This document shows, in pieces, positions 1-7,001 of a stretch of 15,231 nt of DNA. The notes under the pieces are model-generated. The model saw only the letters and a list, made by a program, of their open reading frames with translations. It made no database searches and was not told where the DNA came from. The stretch comes from Saliniramus sp050485405 (lineage in GTDB: Bacteria; Pseudomonadota; Alphaproteobacteria; Rhizobiales; Beijerinckiaceae), in contig JBJHBI010000081.1 of the NCBI GenBank assembly GCA_050485405.1, forward strand, positions 1 to 15,231, read 5' to 3'. The translations under genes and the position numbers were made by a program. How positions within the stretch are numbered: position 1 is the first letter of the stretch; each line of letters begins with the position of its first letter.

Positions 1-32
1 GTAGTCATGACGCGTTACGCACTGCATCGGCG

Positions 33-170
33 CCCCTCACCCCCGGCCCCTCTCCGCGGAGGGAGAGGGGAGATTGCGTTGCATCCCCTCGCCCGCCGTT
101 ATTTCGCACCGGGAGTGATGCCGGCGTTCCCCTCTTCCTTGGGGAGAGGGGACAGGGGTGAGGGTGGCGG
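33..170. repeat. Inverted pair of GC-rich palindromic repeats (family A)
   Basis: Two copies of a roughly 40-bp element lie head to head, at about 33-73 and 127-170. Each contains a hairpin: CCCCTCTCC at 47-55 pairs with GGAGAGGGG at 62-70 in the first, and CCCCTCTTCC with GGGAGAGGGG across 129-151 in the second. The reverse complement of the second copy aligns with the first along its length, including a CCCTCACCCC box at the outer end. Such REP-like or BIME-like intergenic repeats are common in GC-rich proteobacteria. That this one is dispersed through the genome is inferred, since only this locus is visible. Confidence 0.65.
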
Positions 171-210
171 CGGGGTGGTTGATCTTGATGCCGCAAAGCT
201 CTGCACCGGG

Positions 211-310
211 GCACCCCACCCTCGTTCCCTCCCCTGAGGGGAGGGAGGCGCCTTCGTGAAGCGTGCGCCATGTCTCCCTCCCCTCAGGGGAGGGATTAAG
301 GGTGGGGTGG
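211..310. repeat. Inverted pair of GC-rich palindromic repeats (family B)
   Basis: Two near-identical perfect hairpins, at 228-246 (CCCTCCCC, TGA loop, GGGGAGGG) and 276-294 (the same arms with a TCA loop), each lie next to a CACCCCACCC box. They face each other around a spacer of about 29 bp, so the block 211-247 is an inverted copy of 275-310. It resembles family A but has a different core. The cluster sits just beyond the stop codon of the minus-strand gene at 329-772 and could end its transcription, although there is no T-run. Confidence 0.65.
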
Positions 311-328
311 GCGCGTGATGAAGCGCGG

Positions 329-772
329 TTACTCCCGGCGTTTTCCGTCTTTCTCGTCCTCGTCCGTGTCCTCGCGGCCCGGGTTGCGGACCTCGTTTAT
401 GCGGGTGCGGATGGATTGGAGGCGGGTGAGGATGGTGTCGGAGAGGGTGCTGAGCGCCTGGCGGAATTCGCATTCGTGGAGATCGGCGAAGGCCATGTCG
501 AGGGCGATGATGAGGGCGCGGGTGTGGTCGAGGTCGTCGGTGACGTCGAGGAGCGCGATCTGGGCCGGTTCGGGGATGGCCGGGGGTGGCGCGGCGGCGG
601 CGAAGGCGTCGAAGACGGCCTTGAGCTGGACGATCTCGGCCGGGGAGCGCCCGGCGAAGATGCGGGCGAGCCAGGCGATGTCAGCCTGGGTTACCTTATG
701 CGGCGCCGGGCCTTCAGACGCGGCACTGTTGGGCGCAGAACCGGGAGCGCGCGGATCGTGCGAATCACGCAT
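329..772 (-). CDS. Hypothetical protein, 147 aa
   Basis: I do not recognise a family. The start at 772 is chosen because AGGGGG lies about 7 nt upstream of this ATG; an upstream in-frame start at 841 would add 23 residues and lacks such a site. The first 25 residues are rich in Pro, Ala and Ser and probably disordered. Residues about 26-125 read as alternating helices with an Ala/Pro linker near residue 60, and the C-terminus ends in a highly charged Asp/Glu/Lys/Arg tail. There is no signal peptide or membrane segment. Codon use is GC-rich like the host genes. It stands alone, with palindromic repeats downstream and a gene-poor stretch upstream. Confidence 0.6.
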   Translation of the reverse strand: MRDSHDPRAPGSAPNSAASEGPAPHKVTQADIAWLARIFAGRSPAEIVQLKAVFDAFAAAAPPPAIPEPAQIALLDVTDDLDHTRALIIALDMAFADLHECEFRQALSTLSDTILTRLQSIRTRINEVRNPGREDTDEDEKDGKRRE

Positions 773-1234
773 GACGGCCCCCTTTCGCTGCGAGACGATT
801 CCCTGCCGGAACCGTGACGCAGAATTTAGCGCCGCCGACACAAATCGGAACCGGACATGACGAGATCACTTCCGCCACGGGGGCGGTTTTGGTATCGCTG
901 ATTGCAGCCATTGGAAAACGTTCCTTTTCTGATGGTCAGAGCCGGGTGGGAGGGGGCATCCTCCTGCTCGGCTCGGTTGTGATTCTAGCGGGAATGCGTG
1001 TGGGGTCAAGGGAGGATGTCGCCAGAGTTGCGTCTGCAGTTCAGCCAGTTGCGCGTATAGATTTCATAAAATGTGACTGCTGTTATGACGGGTCCATCTG
1101 CCCGACGGGCGTCAGACTTGACAGGCTGGGCGGCAATACGTGCTGTTATCCGCCATTTACTACAAAAGAGAAAATTTTAGTGCGACCGCGGAAAGGCTGA
1201 ATAATGACGTTAATGCTGGATTAGAGTAGCAGAC
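773..1234. other. Gene-poor stretch between the hypothetical gene and the CHAT gene
   Basis: No gene is supported here. A plus-strand open frame runs from a GTG at 814 to 1200 (128 codons), but it has no ribosome binding site, no recognisable domain and mixed codon use. Base composition falls from GC-rich at the left to AT-richer near 1150-1234, which marks the left edge of the AT-rich island. A 9-bp direct repeat TGCTGTTAT occurs at 1078-1086 and 1141-1149. I see no clear terminator for the CHAT gene. Confidence 0.5.
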
Positions 1235-2935
1235 TTATGCAAGGATGTATTTTTGAGCCTCGCGTTCGAATCCTCCCGTCCTTACACCCGCTACCCCCCA
1301 CCCAAACGCATCCGGTATGGATTTCCCCGAGGCTATAGCTTGATAAAAGCTCCGCGAAAAAATAATTGCGGCGCGGTCATCGATTTCGCCATCGCATCCA
1401 ACCAAATACTTCACATACGACTTAAGCTTTCGATTAATTGAATCGGAATAACATGCATTAAACACTGCACATTTGACTTGGCCCCTAAGCATTTCAAAAA
1501 CCGAAACGAGTGCATCATCAGAAACTGGCACGGATTTACCAAACTCATCTTCAAAATATAACTTTCCCAAGGATCCGTGGCCACTGAAATGGATAAAATT
1601 TGGATTGAAATTTAGTAAATGATCTTGTATCTGATCAGTTCTTACGGCACCAGCAATCTCAAACATAACATTCCGCTTTTTGTTTTGAATAATATTTACT
1701 TTTTCTTTCAAATCTCGGAATTCTCTATCAATGCGCAAATCGCCATCCGGGCAAACACTCATTAAAAGCACGCGGACTGAGTTTTCTTTAATACTCATAG
1801 ATATTTGCCTTGTGATTGATTCCGTGAGCGCGCCCTCTGTCTCAAGGGATTCAAATAAGTCTCCACTTCGGAATGTTTTTAATTCTCCATACAGCGCTGA
1901 TCCTTCTGAACCAAGAAGTATTCGACTCCGAAGATCAGTATGAATTTCGTATATCTCAAGACTCTTTTGTCGGTACAGAGGGCTTTCAGATGCTTTTTTG
2001 GAAAAATGCTCCGCTAAACTCCCGCGAACAGACGAGTCTGTTTCAGTATCAAACCATTCAAGTGTTACCTCTTCAAGCCCATCATAGTATGTATCCTTAA
2101 TACCCTTAGCTAACCCTTCTCGTACCTCTGCATCTGAGACTACCGACCCACGATTCGTCATATCAAATCGTTTACGTAGATCGGGCTCAGAGCCGCCAAT
2201 CAATTGATATACTTTCGACTGAACATTGTTAGGGTAGGCGTCAATCGTATCGTACTTAATTGAAAGATCCGATATACTTAATTTTTTGTTCTCAATAATA
2301 GCCCAAACACTATATTGCTGCACTATCGGGTGATCATGTTGATTTAATTTTCCTACTAATACTCCATTTTCGAAGCGAGGATGGAACATTTCAGGTATAT
2401 CTCGGTTTGTGCCAACCGTGATAAGCGCTAATTTGAGGGTTTCACTGTCTGCTTGGTCAATGTCTACGCGAAGATTCGATAGGTCGAGCTTCTTAGGATC
2501 TGTGGTCTGCAAGGCAGCCAATTGCCAGATTACAGGATCGATCTTCTGCAGCACAATCGCATCGTTATAGTTACCTCGGTGCATCCGAAAGAGAGCCGCG
2601 ATTGCGGCAGCTTCGATTTCGGGGTTTCCCTCATATAGCCGCATCGCAGTTTCGATATAATTTTTTGTTGTTTCAATACGGCCAAAGCGGGCAAAAGCAT
2701 TAAGACACCATCGAACAACCTTGAGATCCTGCGCGGAGTTTAGCAAGATTCCATTTATCAACATCTCAAATGTTGGCAGCTCGTCTGGAGGCAAGACAAA
2801 TCCTTGCCGATACCGTTGCGTTAAATCTTGAAGCGCTGTTTTTCTTCTTTTCGCATCCCCGTGCCGTATTTCGTAACAGAGAAAAGCCGATAACTCACGG
2901 CCCATAAGCTTTTTCAAAGCATTCCCTCGCATCAT
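1235..2935 (-). CDS. Helical-repeat protein with C-terminal CHAT (caspase-like) protease domain
   Basis: Counting from the ATG at 2935 (566 aa), residues about 385-562 form a CHAT domain, a caspase-fold cysteine protease. It opens with VRVLLMSVCPDG, carries the catalytic-His motif HFSGHG (His453) and the catalytic-Cys motif NACYS (Cys495), and closes with a helix typical of the family (RAAIIFSRSFYQAIASGKS). Residues about 15-340 look like successive short helices, consistent with a HEAT-like solenoid. There is no signal peptide or membrane segment, so it should be cytosolic. CHAT proteins are known effectors in prokaryotic immunity and cell death, for example the TPR-CHAT protease of type III-E CRISPR; the substrate here is unknown. 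The start is uncertain: ATGs at 2935, 2932 and 2905 have no good ribosome site, whereas the in-frame TTG at 2917 follows GAGGGA by 5 nt. The gene overlaps the end of the HARE gene and is markedly AT-rich compared with flanking genes. Confidence 0.88.
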   Translation of the reverse strand: MMRGNALKKLMGRELSAFLCYEIRHGDAKRRKTALQDLTQRYRQGFVLPPDELPTFEMLINGILLNSAQDLKVVRWCLNAFARFGRIETTKNYIETAMRLYEGNPEIEAAAIAALFRMHRGNYNDAIVLQKIDPVIWQLAALQTTDPKKLDLSNLRVDIDQADSETLKLALITVGTNRDIPEMFHPRFENGVLVGKLNQHDHPIVQQYSVWAIIENKKLSISDLSIKYDTIDAYPNNVQSKVYQLIGGSEPDLRKRFDMTNRGSVVSDAEVREGLAKGIKDTYYDGLEEVTLEWFDTETDSSVRGSLAEHFSKKASESPLYRQKSLEIYEIHTDLRSRILLGSEGSALYGELKTFRSGDLFESLETEGALTESITRQISMSIKENSVRVLLMSVCPDGDLRIDREFRDLKEKVNIIQNKKRNVMFEIAGAVRTDQIQDHLLNFNPNFIHFSGHGSLGKLYFEDEFGKSVPVSDDALVSVFEMLRGQVKCAVFNACYSDSINRKLKSYVKYLVGCDGEIDDRAAIIFSRSFYQAIASGKSIPDAFGWGVAGVRTGGFEREAQKYILA

Positions 2936-3854
2936 GTGCGAGCTGTGGCTGCATTAAATTTAGGACATCAGCGGACCACGGCTCAAAATCGTCCATGTTG
3001 TTCAACCGGGATGTAAGATCTAGCCACCTCATGTCATTCAAAGACAAACGCCGCGCCGTGGGCTCAAACCAGTCAGGGCATCGCCAATCCATAACAACCA
3101 GAAGCATGCTTTTATCTCTGCCGTCTTCCGGTCGCAAGGAAAAAAGTGCTCTCGGCGGGTACGACGAGGCATGCTGATCAAGCGAACGCCTAGACAGAGA
3201 CAAATCTGATAAAATCGTATTCAGGCTGCAATCACTCAGCCCGAATCTGTCATGCGAGAAGAATGTCCTATCATTGTAGCTTACAATCTCGCGGAAACCG
3301 ATTGATTGACGATTTGCAAAAGCATCCCTGTCATCACGATATCTTCCCATTCTATAGGAGAGGACAGACTTGCGCCTTCTCACTATCGAAAATGTGGAAA
3401 TTAAGATGTAACCTTCGATGTCGTTATCAGCGCAAACATATCCAAGCGCGCTTTGATTGATAGCCGATTCCAGCAAAGTTAGTGTATCAAGCGGTTGCCT
3501 GATTGATAATGTATCAAAAAACGATTGCTTTATCGCGAGAGCGGGAGATTTAGGCAAATCACGCGTCCGACGCCTGGCATAAAACGGATCGCGGAACCTT
3601 TCAGGTAAGTTTGGATCAAATCGAAATTCAGTAAGGTAGAAGCGCCCAGGGTCCGTCCGATAAAATTTAGATTCAAGTCGATTGGTTAGGATATTTTCGC
3701 TCAAGCGGGCCTGCAACGTCTTATGCTGGGTTTTTCCGCGTAGGTGAGCAGGAACGATCCCCGCACGATAAGCGGCTTGAAGGATGGCGTTCGGCGTCAT
3801 CGGTCTGCGCGCAGCCCGAAGGACTGATTCAGCGATTTCTAAATAGGTGTCCAT
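2895..3854 (-). CDS. HARE-type winged-helix protein with possible degenerate Nudix-like region
   Basis: The protein has 319 aa. Residues 3-75 match the HARE-HTH winged helix: a YLEIAESVLR opening helix, PMTPNAILQAA, the GKTQHKTLQARLSE block and FYRTDPGRFYLTEF at the end. This module is found in restriction enzymes, chromatin proteins and RNA polymerase delta and is thought to bind or sense DNA. Residues about 145-220 (an ILISTFSIVRRRKSVLSYRMG strand pair, then SIGF) resemble a Nudix-like fold that sometimes follows HARE domains, but the REXXEE catalytic box is absent. That assignment is inference. Residues 230-315 are unassigned. The ATG at 3854 is kept because the HARE domain begins immediately, although no Shine-Dalgarno sequence is visible. 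The gene is AT-rich and overlaps the downstream CHAT gene, implying one transcript and possibly a partnership as sensor or regulator. Confidence 0.75.
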   Translation of the reverse strand: MDTYLEIAESVLRAARRPMTPNAILQAAYRAGIVPAHLRGKTQHKTLQARLSENILTNRLESKFYRTDPGRFYLTEFRFDPNLPERFRDPFYARRRTRDLPKSPALAIKQSFFDTLSIRQPLDTLTLLESAINQSALGYVCADNDIEGYILISTFSIVRRRKSVLSYRMGRYRDDRDAFANRQSIGFREIVSYNDRTFFSHDRFGLSDCSLNTILSDLSLSRRSLDQHASSYPPRALFSLRPEDGRDKSMLLVVMDWRCPDWFEPTARRLSLNDMRWLDLTSRLNNMDDFEPWSADVLNLMQPQLAHDARECFEKAYGP

Positions 3855-3990
3855 GCCAAGTTACTGCCAAACGTTGATGCGCTGCAGGCGCGACAATAGG
3901 CAATCGCAGACGCGCACGCTACCTAATATCACTTCAGGGTAAATTTCTTTCGGTCCCGATTCAAGTAACTCCCCCACTCCCCCCTCCCCC

Positions 3991-4009
3991 AAAAAATCCC
4001 TGATGGATC
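3991..4009 (-). terminator. Weak candidate terminator after the Doc toxin gene
   Basis: Read on the minus strand, GATCC pairs with GGATT around a 5-nt loop and is followed by a run of T residues (A-run at 3991-3996 on the plus strand). The stem is only 5 bp, one of them G-U, so efficiency is doubtful. It lies 70 nt beyond the doc stop codon, in the 224-nt gap before the HARE gene. The rest of that gap holds C-rich tracts (3971-3990) and an A/T-rich patch near 3920-3950 that could hold the HARE-CHAT promoter, but no clear -35/-10 pair stands out. Confidence 0.25.
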
Positions 4010-4078
4010 AATGCTCCCCAGGATGGGGATGGTGGGATCAAGCGGGGCGGCGGCTGCCGCTTTCGTGCTGCAAAACAC

Positions 4079-4453
4079 CTACATCTCACACGCATACGCC
4101 CGCAACCAGGCTTCGAGCCGCTCGAACGCGAAGGTTCCGGCGTCGAGATTGTCGCTGATGAATGTGAAGGCGGTGTCGGCATCCGCCGTTATGCGCCACC
4201 CGTTGATTGCGAGGAACGTATAGGTCGCGGCGAAACCGACGCGTTTGTTGCCATCGACGAAGACATGGTTCCTGGTCAGGCTTTCCCAGAGAGCTGCCGC
4301 TTCCGCGATCAGGTCGGCGTAGTAGCCGGTCTGCGGGCGAAACAAGGCCGCTTCCAGCAATCCGGCATCGCGAAGCCCATGCGCGCCGCCAAAACGCTCG
4401 ATCTGATCGGCATGGATTGCGAGAACCTCGATGCCGGTCAGGTAGTCCGTCAT
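4079..4453 (-). CDS. doc: Type II toxin, death-on-curing (Doc/Fic) family
   Basis: The 124-aa protein is the usual length for Doc. The Fic-fold signature HxFxDGNKR is intact: HVFVDGNKR at residues 63-71, with His63 and Asp67 in the positions required for catalysis. The upstream block GLRDAGLLEAALFRPQ (about 26-41) is also typical. Doc-family toxins are known to phosphorylate EF-Tu and so halt translation; the target here is assumed by family. The start ATG at 4453 overlaps the antitoxin stop codon by 4 bp (ATGA), which indicates translational coupling. Codon use is GC-rich like the host, unlike the adjacent HARE-CHAT pair. Confidence 0.92.
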   Translation of the reverse strand: MTDYLTGIEVLAIHADQIERFGGAHGLRDAGLLEAALFRPQTGYYADLIAEAAALWESLTRNHVFVDGNKRVGFAATYTFLAINGWRITADADTAFTFISDNLDAGTFAFERLEAWLRAYACEM

Positions 4454-4677
4454 TCAGCGAGCTTTTTATAGAGGGGACCGAATGTCTCATGGCTCGCCTG
4501 ATAGGCCGCCATCACATGCGCGCGCGGCTTTCCCTGCCTGCGCTTCTCGATCAGGTCCGCCAAGGCCTCATCGACGAGCGCCTGAAGCTGCCGCCCCTCG
4601 CTCTGCGCGAGTTTGCGCAGCTCCGACAGGATCTCGGAATTGACCTGGGTGGCAAATTTCTCTCGCGTCGATGCCAT
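4450..4677 (-). CDS. Antitoxin of the Doc toxin, ribbon-helix-helix-like
   Basis: This small protein (75 aa from the ATG at 4677) has an N-terminal strand KFATQVN followed by helices SEILSELRKLAQSEG and QLQALVDEALADLIEKR, the pattern of a ribbon-helix-helix DNA-binding dimer (residues about 7-50). The remaining 25 residues would be the toxin-neutralising tail. The start at 4677 is favoured by AGGAG 7-8 nt upstream; a frame extending to 4710 would run through the operator palindrome. It probably binds that palindrome, represses its own operon and neutralises the toxin encoded immediately downstream. Confidence 0.85.
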   Translation of the reverse strand: MASTREKFATQVNSEILSELRKLAQSEGRQLQALVDEALADLIEKRRQGKPRAHVMAAYQASHETFGPLYKKLAE

Positions 4678-4704
4678 GACCGATCTCCTCGCTGCGAAGA
4701 TGCC

Positions 4705-4724
4705 TATCATGATCCATCATGATA
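4705..4724. promoter_or_regulatory. Palindromic operator of the toxin-antitoxin operon
   Basis: Two 9-bp arms, TATCATGAT (4705-4713) and ATCATGATA (4716-4724), flank a CC centre and form a perfect inverted repeat. The 8-mer ATCATGAT is itself palindromic, so the site is also a tandem of two half-sites 10 bp apart, the one-turn spacing expected for cooperative binding by ribbon-helix-helix dimers. It starts 28 bp upstream of the antitoxin ATG. A TTGGCG hexamer next to it on the minus strand could be a -35 box, which would place the operator over the core promoter. Confidence 0.75.
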
Positions 4725-4848
4725 CGCCAAGAAATGCCGTGTATGCAGGCTTTGCCGGCTGGGTGACGCCACGCCTCCACTTCCGCCACCCTCGAAAATC
4801 CCCTAAACCCTCTGTCCACGGACCAACCTTCGAATGCGCGGGGAAATC

Positions 4849-6066
4849 ATGCCGGCACCCGATCAATCCTCCCGCGCGGCGGGCACGATTCGGCGGGCTA
4901 TCGGGGCGGTGCGGCAGGATTTTGCGCCTTGGGCGGATCCGGATGCCGTGCCGTTCATCCGGTTCGAGGGGGTCACCAAGCGATTCGGGGATCAGGTCGC
5001 GGTGTCGGATCTGTCGCTCGATATCTATCAGGGTGAGTTCTTCTGCCTGCTCGGGCCGTCCGGCTGCGGCAAGTCCACCCTGATGCGGCTTCTGGCCGGG
5101 TTCGAGGATCCCACGCGGGGCCGCGTCCTGCTCGACGGGGCGGATCTCGCGGGGGTGGCGCCGAACCGGCGTCCGGTCAACATGATGTTCCAGAGCTATG
5201 CGCTCTTCCCGCATATGAGCGTGGAGAAGAACATCGCCTACGGCCTGCGGCAGGAGGGGATGGCGCGCGATGCGATCGCGGCGCGGGTCGCGCAGATGCT
5301 CAAGCTCGTGCAGATGGAGCGCTTCGCCGGGCGGCGGCCCGATCAGCTCTCCGGCGGCCAGAAACAGCGCGTCGCGCTCGCCCGGGCGCTCGCCAAACGC
5401 CCGCGCGTGCTGCTCCTCGACGAGCCGCTCGGCGCGCTCGACCGCAAGCTGCGCGAGGAGACGCAATTCGAGCTGATGGACATCCAGATCGAGCTCGGCA
5501 CCACCTTCATCGTCGTCACCCACGACCAGGAAGAGGCCATGACCATGGCCGACCGCATCGCCGTGATGGAGGCCGGGCGCGTCGTGCAGGTGGCGACACC
5601 CGGCGAGATCTACGAGCAACCCGCCTCGCGCTTCGTCGCGGATTTCGTGGGCGAGATCAACCTGTTCGCGGCCCGCGTCGAGGGCGGCGGCAAAGGCGAG
5701 ACGCGGGTGCTGCGCGGGCAGAAGGGTGATGGCGAAGGCGGCGTGGATGCGTTGTTTCACGTCGAGGATCCGCAAGCCGATCTCGCATCCGGCGCGCAGG
5801 TCACCGTCGCGGTGCGGCCCGAGAAAATGCAGATCGCGCGCGAGGCGGAAGCGCCGGTCGCGGGGGCTGCGAATGCACTCGCCGGCGAGATCTGGGATAT
5901 TGGCTACCTGGGGGACTGGACGGTCTATCGCATCAAGCTCGATGGCGGCCAGATCATCCGCGTCACCCGCGCCAACGCGACGCGCTACACCGAAAATCCG
6001 CTGGCGATGGAGGAGCGGGTGGTGGTGCGCTTCGCCCCCGACGCCGCCGTGATCCTGCGCGATTGA
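4849..6066 (+). CDS. potG: Polyamine-type ABC importer, ATP-binding subunit
   Basis: This cytoplasmic ATPase (405 aa) powers import of a polyamine such as putrescine or spermidine. All motifs are present: Walker A GPSGCGKST (69-77), Q-loop Gln115, signature LSGGQ (167-171), Walker B VLLLDEP (187-193), D-loop GALD and H-loop His225. A TOBE-type domain follows from about residue 280, as in the PotA/PotG family. The N-terminal extension of about 35 residues before the ABC domain is like PotG. The ATG at 4849 is chosen because GGGGA lies 5-6 nt upstream; an ATG at 4834 is possible. It leads a three-gene operon with potH 11 nt downstream. Substrate is by family; opines or other cationic compounds cannot be excluded. 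Confidence 0.9.
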   Translation: MPAPDQSSRAAGTIRRAIGAVRQDFAPWADPDAVPFIRFEGVTKRFGDQVAVSDLSLDIYQGEFFCLLGPSGCGKSTLMRLLAGFEDPTRGRVLLDGADLAGVAPNRRPVNMMFQSYALFPHMSVEKNIAYGLRQEGMARDAIAARVAQMLKLVQMERFAGRRPDQLSGGQKQRVALARALAKRPRVLLLDEPLGALDRKLREETQFELMDIQIELGTTFIVVTHDQEEAMTMADRIAVMEAGRVVQVATPGEIYEQPASRFVADFVGEINLFAARVEGGGKGETRVLRGQKGDGEGGVDALFHVEDPQADLASGAQVTVAVRPEKMQIAREAEAPVAGAANALAGEIWDIGYLGDWTVYRIKLDGGQIIRVTRANATRYTENPLAMEERVVVRFAPDAAVILRD

Positions 6067-6077
6067 GGGCGGGGACC

Positions 6078-7001
6078 ATGCAGCGCATTACCCGCAACCT
6101 CGTCATCATCATTCCGTATCTCTGGCTCGCGGCTTTTTTCCTCTGGCCGATGGTGATCGTCTTGAAGATCGCGCTCTCTGAGCCGCGTCTGGCGCAGCCG
6201 CCCTATTGGCCGCTCTTCGATCTGACGGAAGGATGGGAGGGGCTCGTCGCGTTCTTCCAGGCGCTGAGCTTCGAGAATTTCCGCTTTCTCGCGCAGGATG
6301 ATCTCTACATCGCCTCGCTCGTCTCCTCGCTGCGCATCTCGCTGATCTCGACGGCGATGCTGCTCGCGATCGGCTTTCCCATCGCCTATGCGATGGCGCG
6401 CGCGCCGCGCTCGTGGCGGGCGATCCTGCTCGCGGCGATGATCCTGCCGTTCTGGACGAGCTTCCTGATCCGCGTCTATGCCTGGATCGGAATTCTGCGC
6501 CCGGAGGGGCTGCTCAATCATTATCTGCTCGGCGCCGGGCTGATCTCGCAGCCGCTGACCATTCTCAATACCGAGTATGCGGTGTTCATCGCGCTGGTCT
6601 ACACCTACCTGCCGTTCATGGTGTTGCCGCTCTATGCCTCGCTGGAGCGGATGGACCATACGCTGATCGAGGCCGCGCGCGATCTCGGGGCTTCGCGCGC
6701 GCGGGCCTTCTGGACGGTGACGGTGCCGCTCGCCAAGCCCGGCATCATCGCGGGATCGCTGCTCTGCTTCATCCCGATCACCGGGGAATTCGTGGTGCCG
6801 GATCTGCTCGGCGGCTCGCAGACGCTGATGATCGGGCGCACGCTGTGGGTCGAGTTCTTCGCCAACCGCGACTGGCCCGTCGCCGCCGCCGTGGCGATGG
6901 TGCTGCTCGTCGTGCTGGTGGTGCCGGTGGTGGTGTTTCGCGAGGCGGAGGCGCGGCGCATGGAGGCGGAGGCCTTGGGCGAGAAGGATGCGCGGCGATG
7001 A
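6078..7001 (+). CDS. potH: Polyamine-type ABC importer, permease subunit 1
   Basis: This is an inner-membrane permease of 307 aa with about six hydrophobic segments, the first at residues 8-32. The EAA loop that docks on the ATPase is clear at residues 198-223 (EAARDLGASRARAFWTVTVP). The PFWTSFLIRVYAW stretch (about 124-136) and the long loop between the first two membrane segments are typical of PotB/PotH. The ATG at 6078 follows a GGGG-rich site; an in-frame TTG at 6063 would overlap the potG stop. The stop overlaps the potI start by 4 bp (ATGA). Confidence 0.9.
   Translation: MQRITRNLVIIIPYLWLAAFFLWPMVIVLKIALSEPRLAQPPYWPLFDLTEGWEGLVAFFQALSFENFRFLAQDDLYIASLVSSLRISLISTAMLLAIGFPIAYAMARAPRSWRAILLAAMILPFWTSFLIRVYAWIGILRPEGLLNHYLLGAGLISQPLTILNTEYAVFIALVYTYLPFMVLPLYASLERMDHTLIEAARDLGASRARAFWTVTVPLAKPGIIAGSLLCFIPITGEFVVPDLLGGSQTLMIGRTLWVEFFANRDWPVAAAVAMVLLVVLVVPVVVFREAEARRMEAEALGEKDARR

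Noticed and set aside
5..473. Several overlapping Pro/Arg-rich open frames on both strands
   Set aside because: They are produced by the GC-rich palindromic repeats and have no start signals or recognisable protein features.
814..1200. Plus-strand open frame of 128 codons with a Cys-rich tail
   Set aside because: It has a GTG start without a ribosome site, overlaps the upstream region of the minus-strand gene, shows no domain and has mixed codon use. It is more likely chance.
1258..1285. tRNA-like 3' end (GTTCGAATCCTCCCGTCC) suggesting an attachment site
   Set aside because: The bases flanking TTCGAAT do not pair as a T-stem, no tRNA body lies nearby, and the stretch encodes the conserved C-terminus of the CHAT protein.
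6413..6997. Upstream extension of the second permease frame through the first permease gene
   Set aside because: The extension is Arg/Ala-rich shadow sequence of potH in another frame; permease similarity begins at the ATG at 6998.
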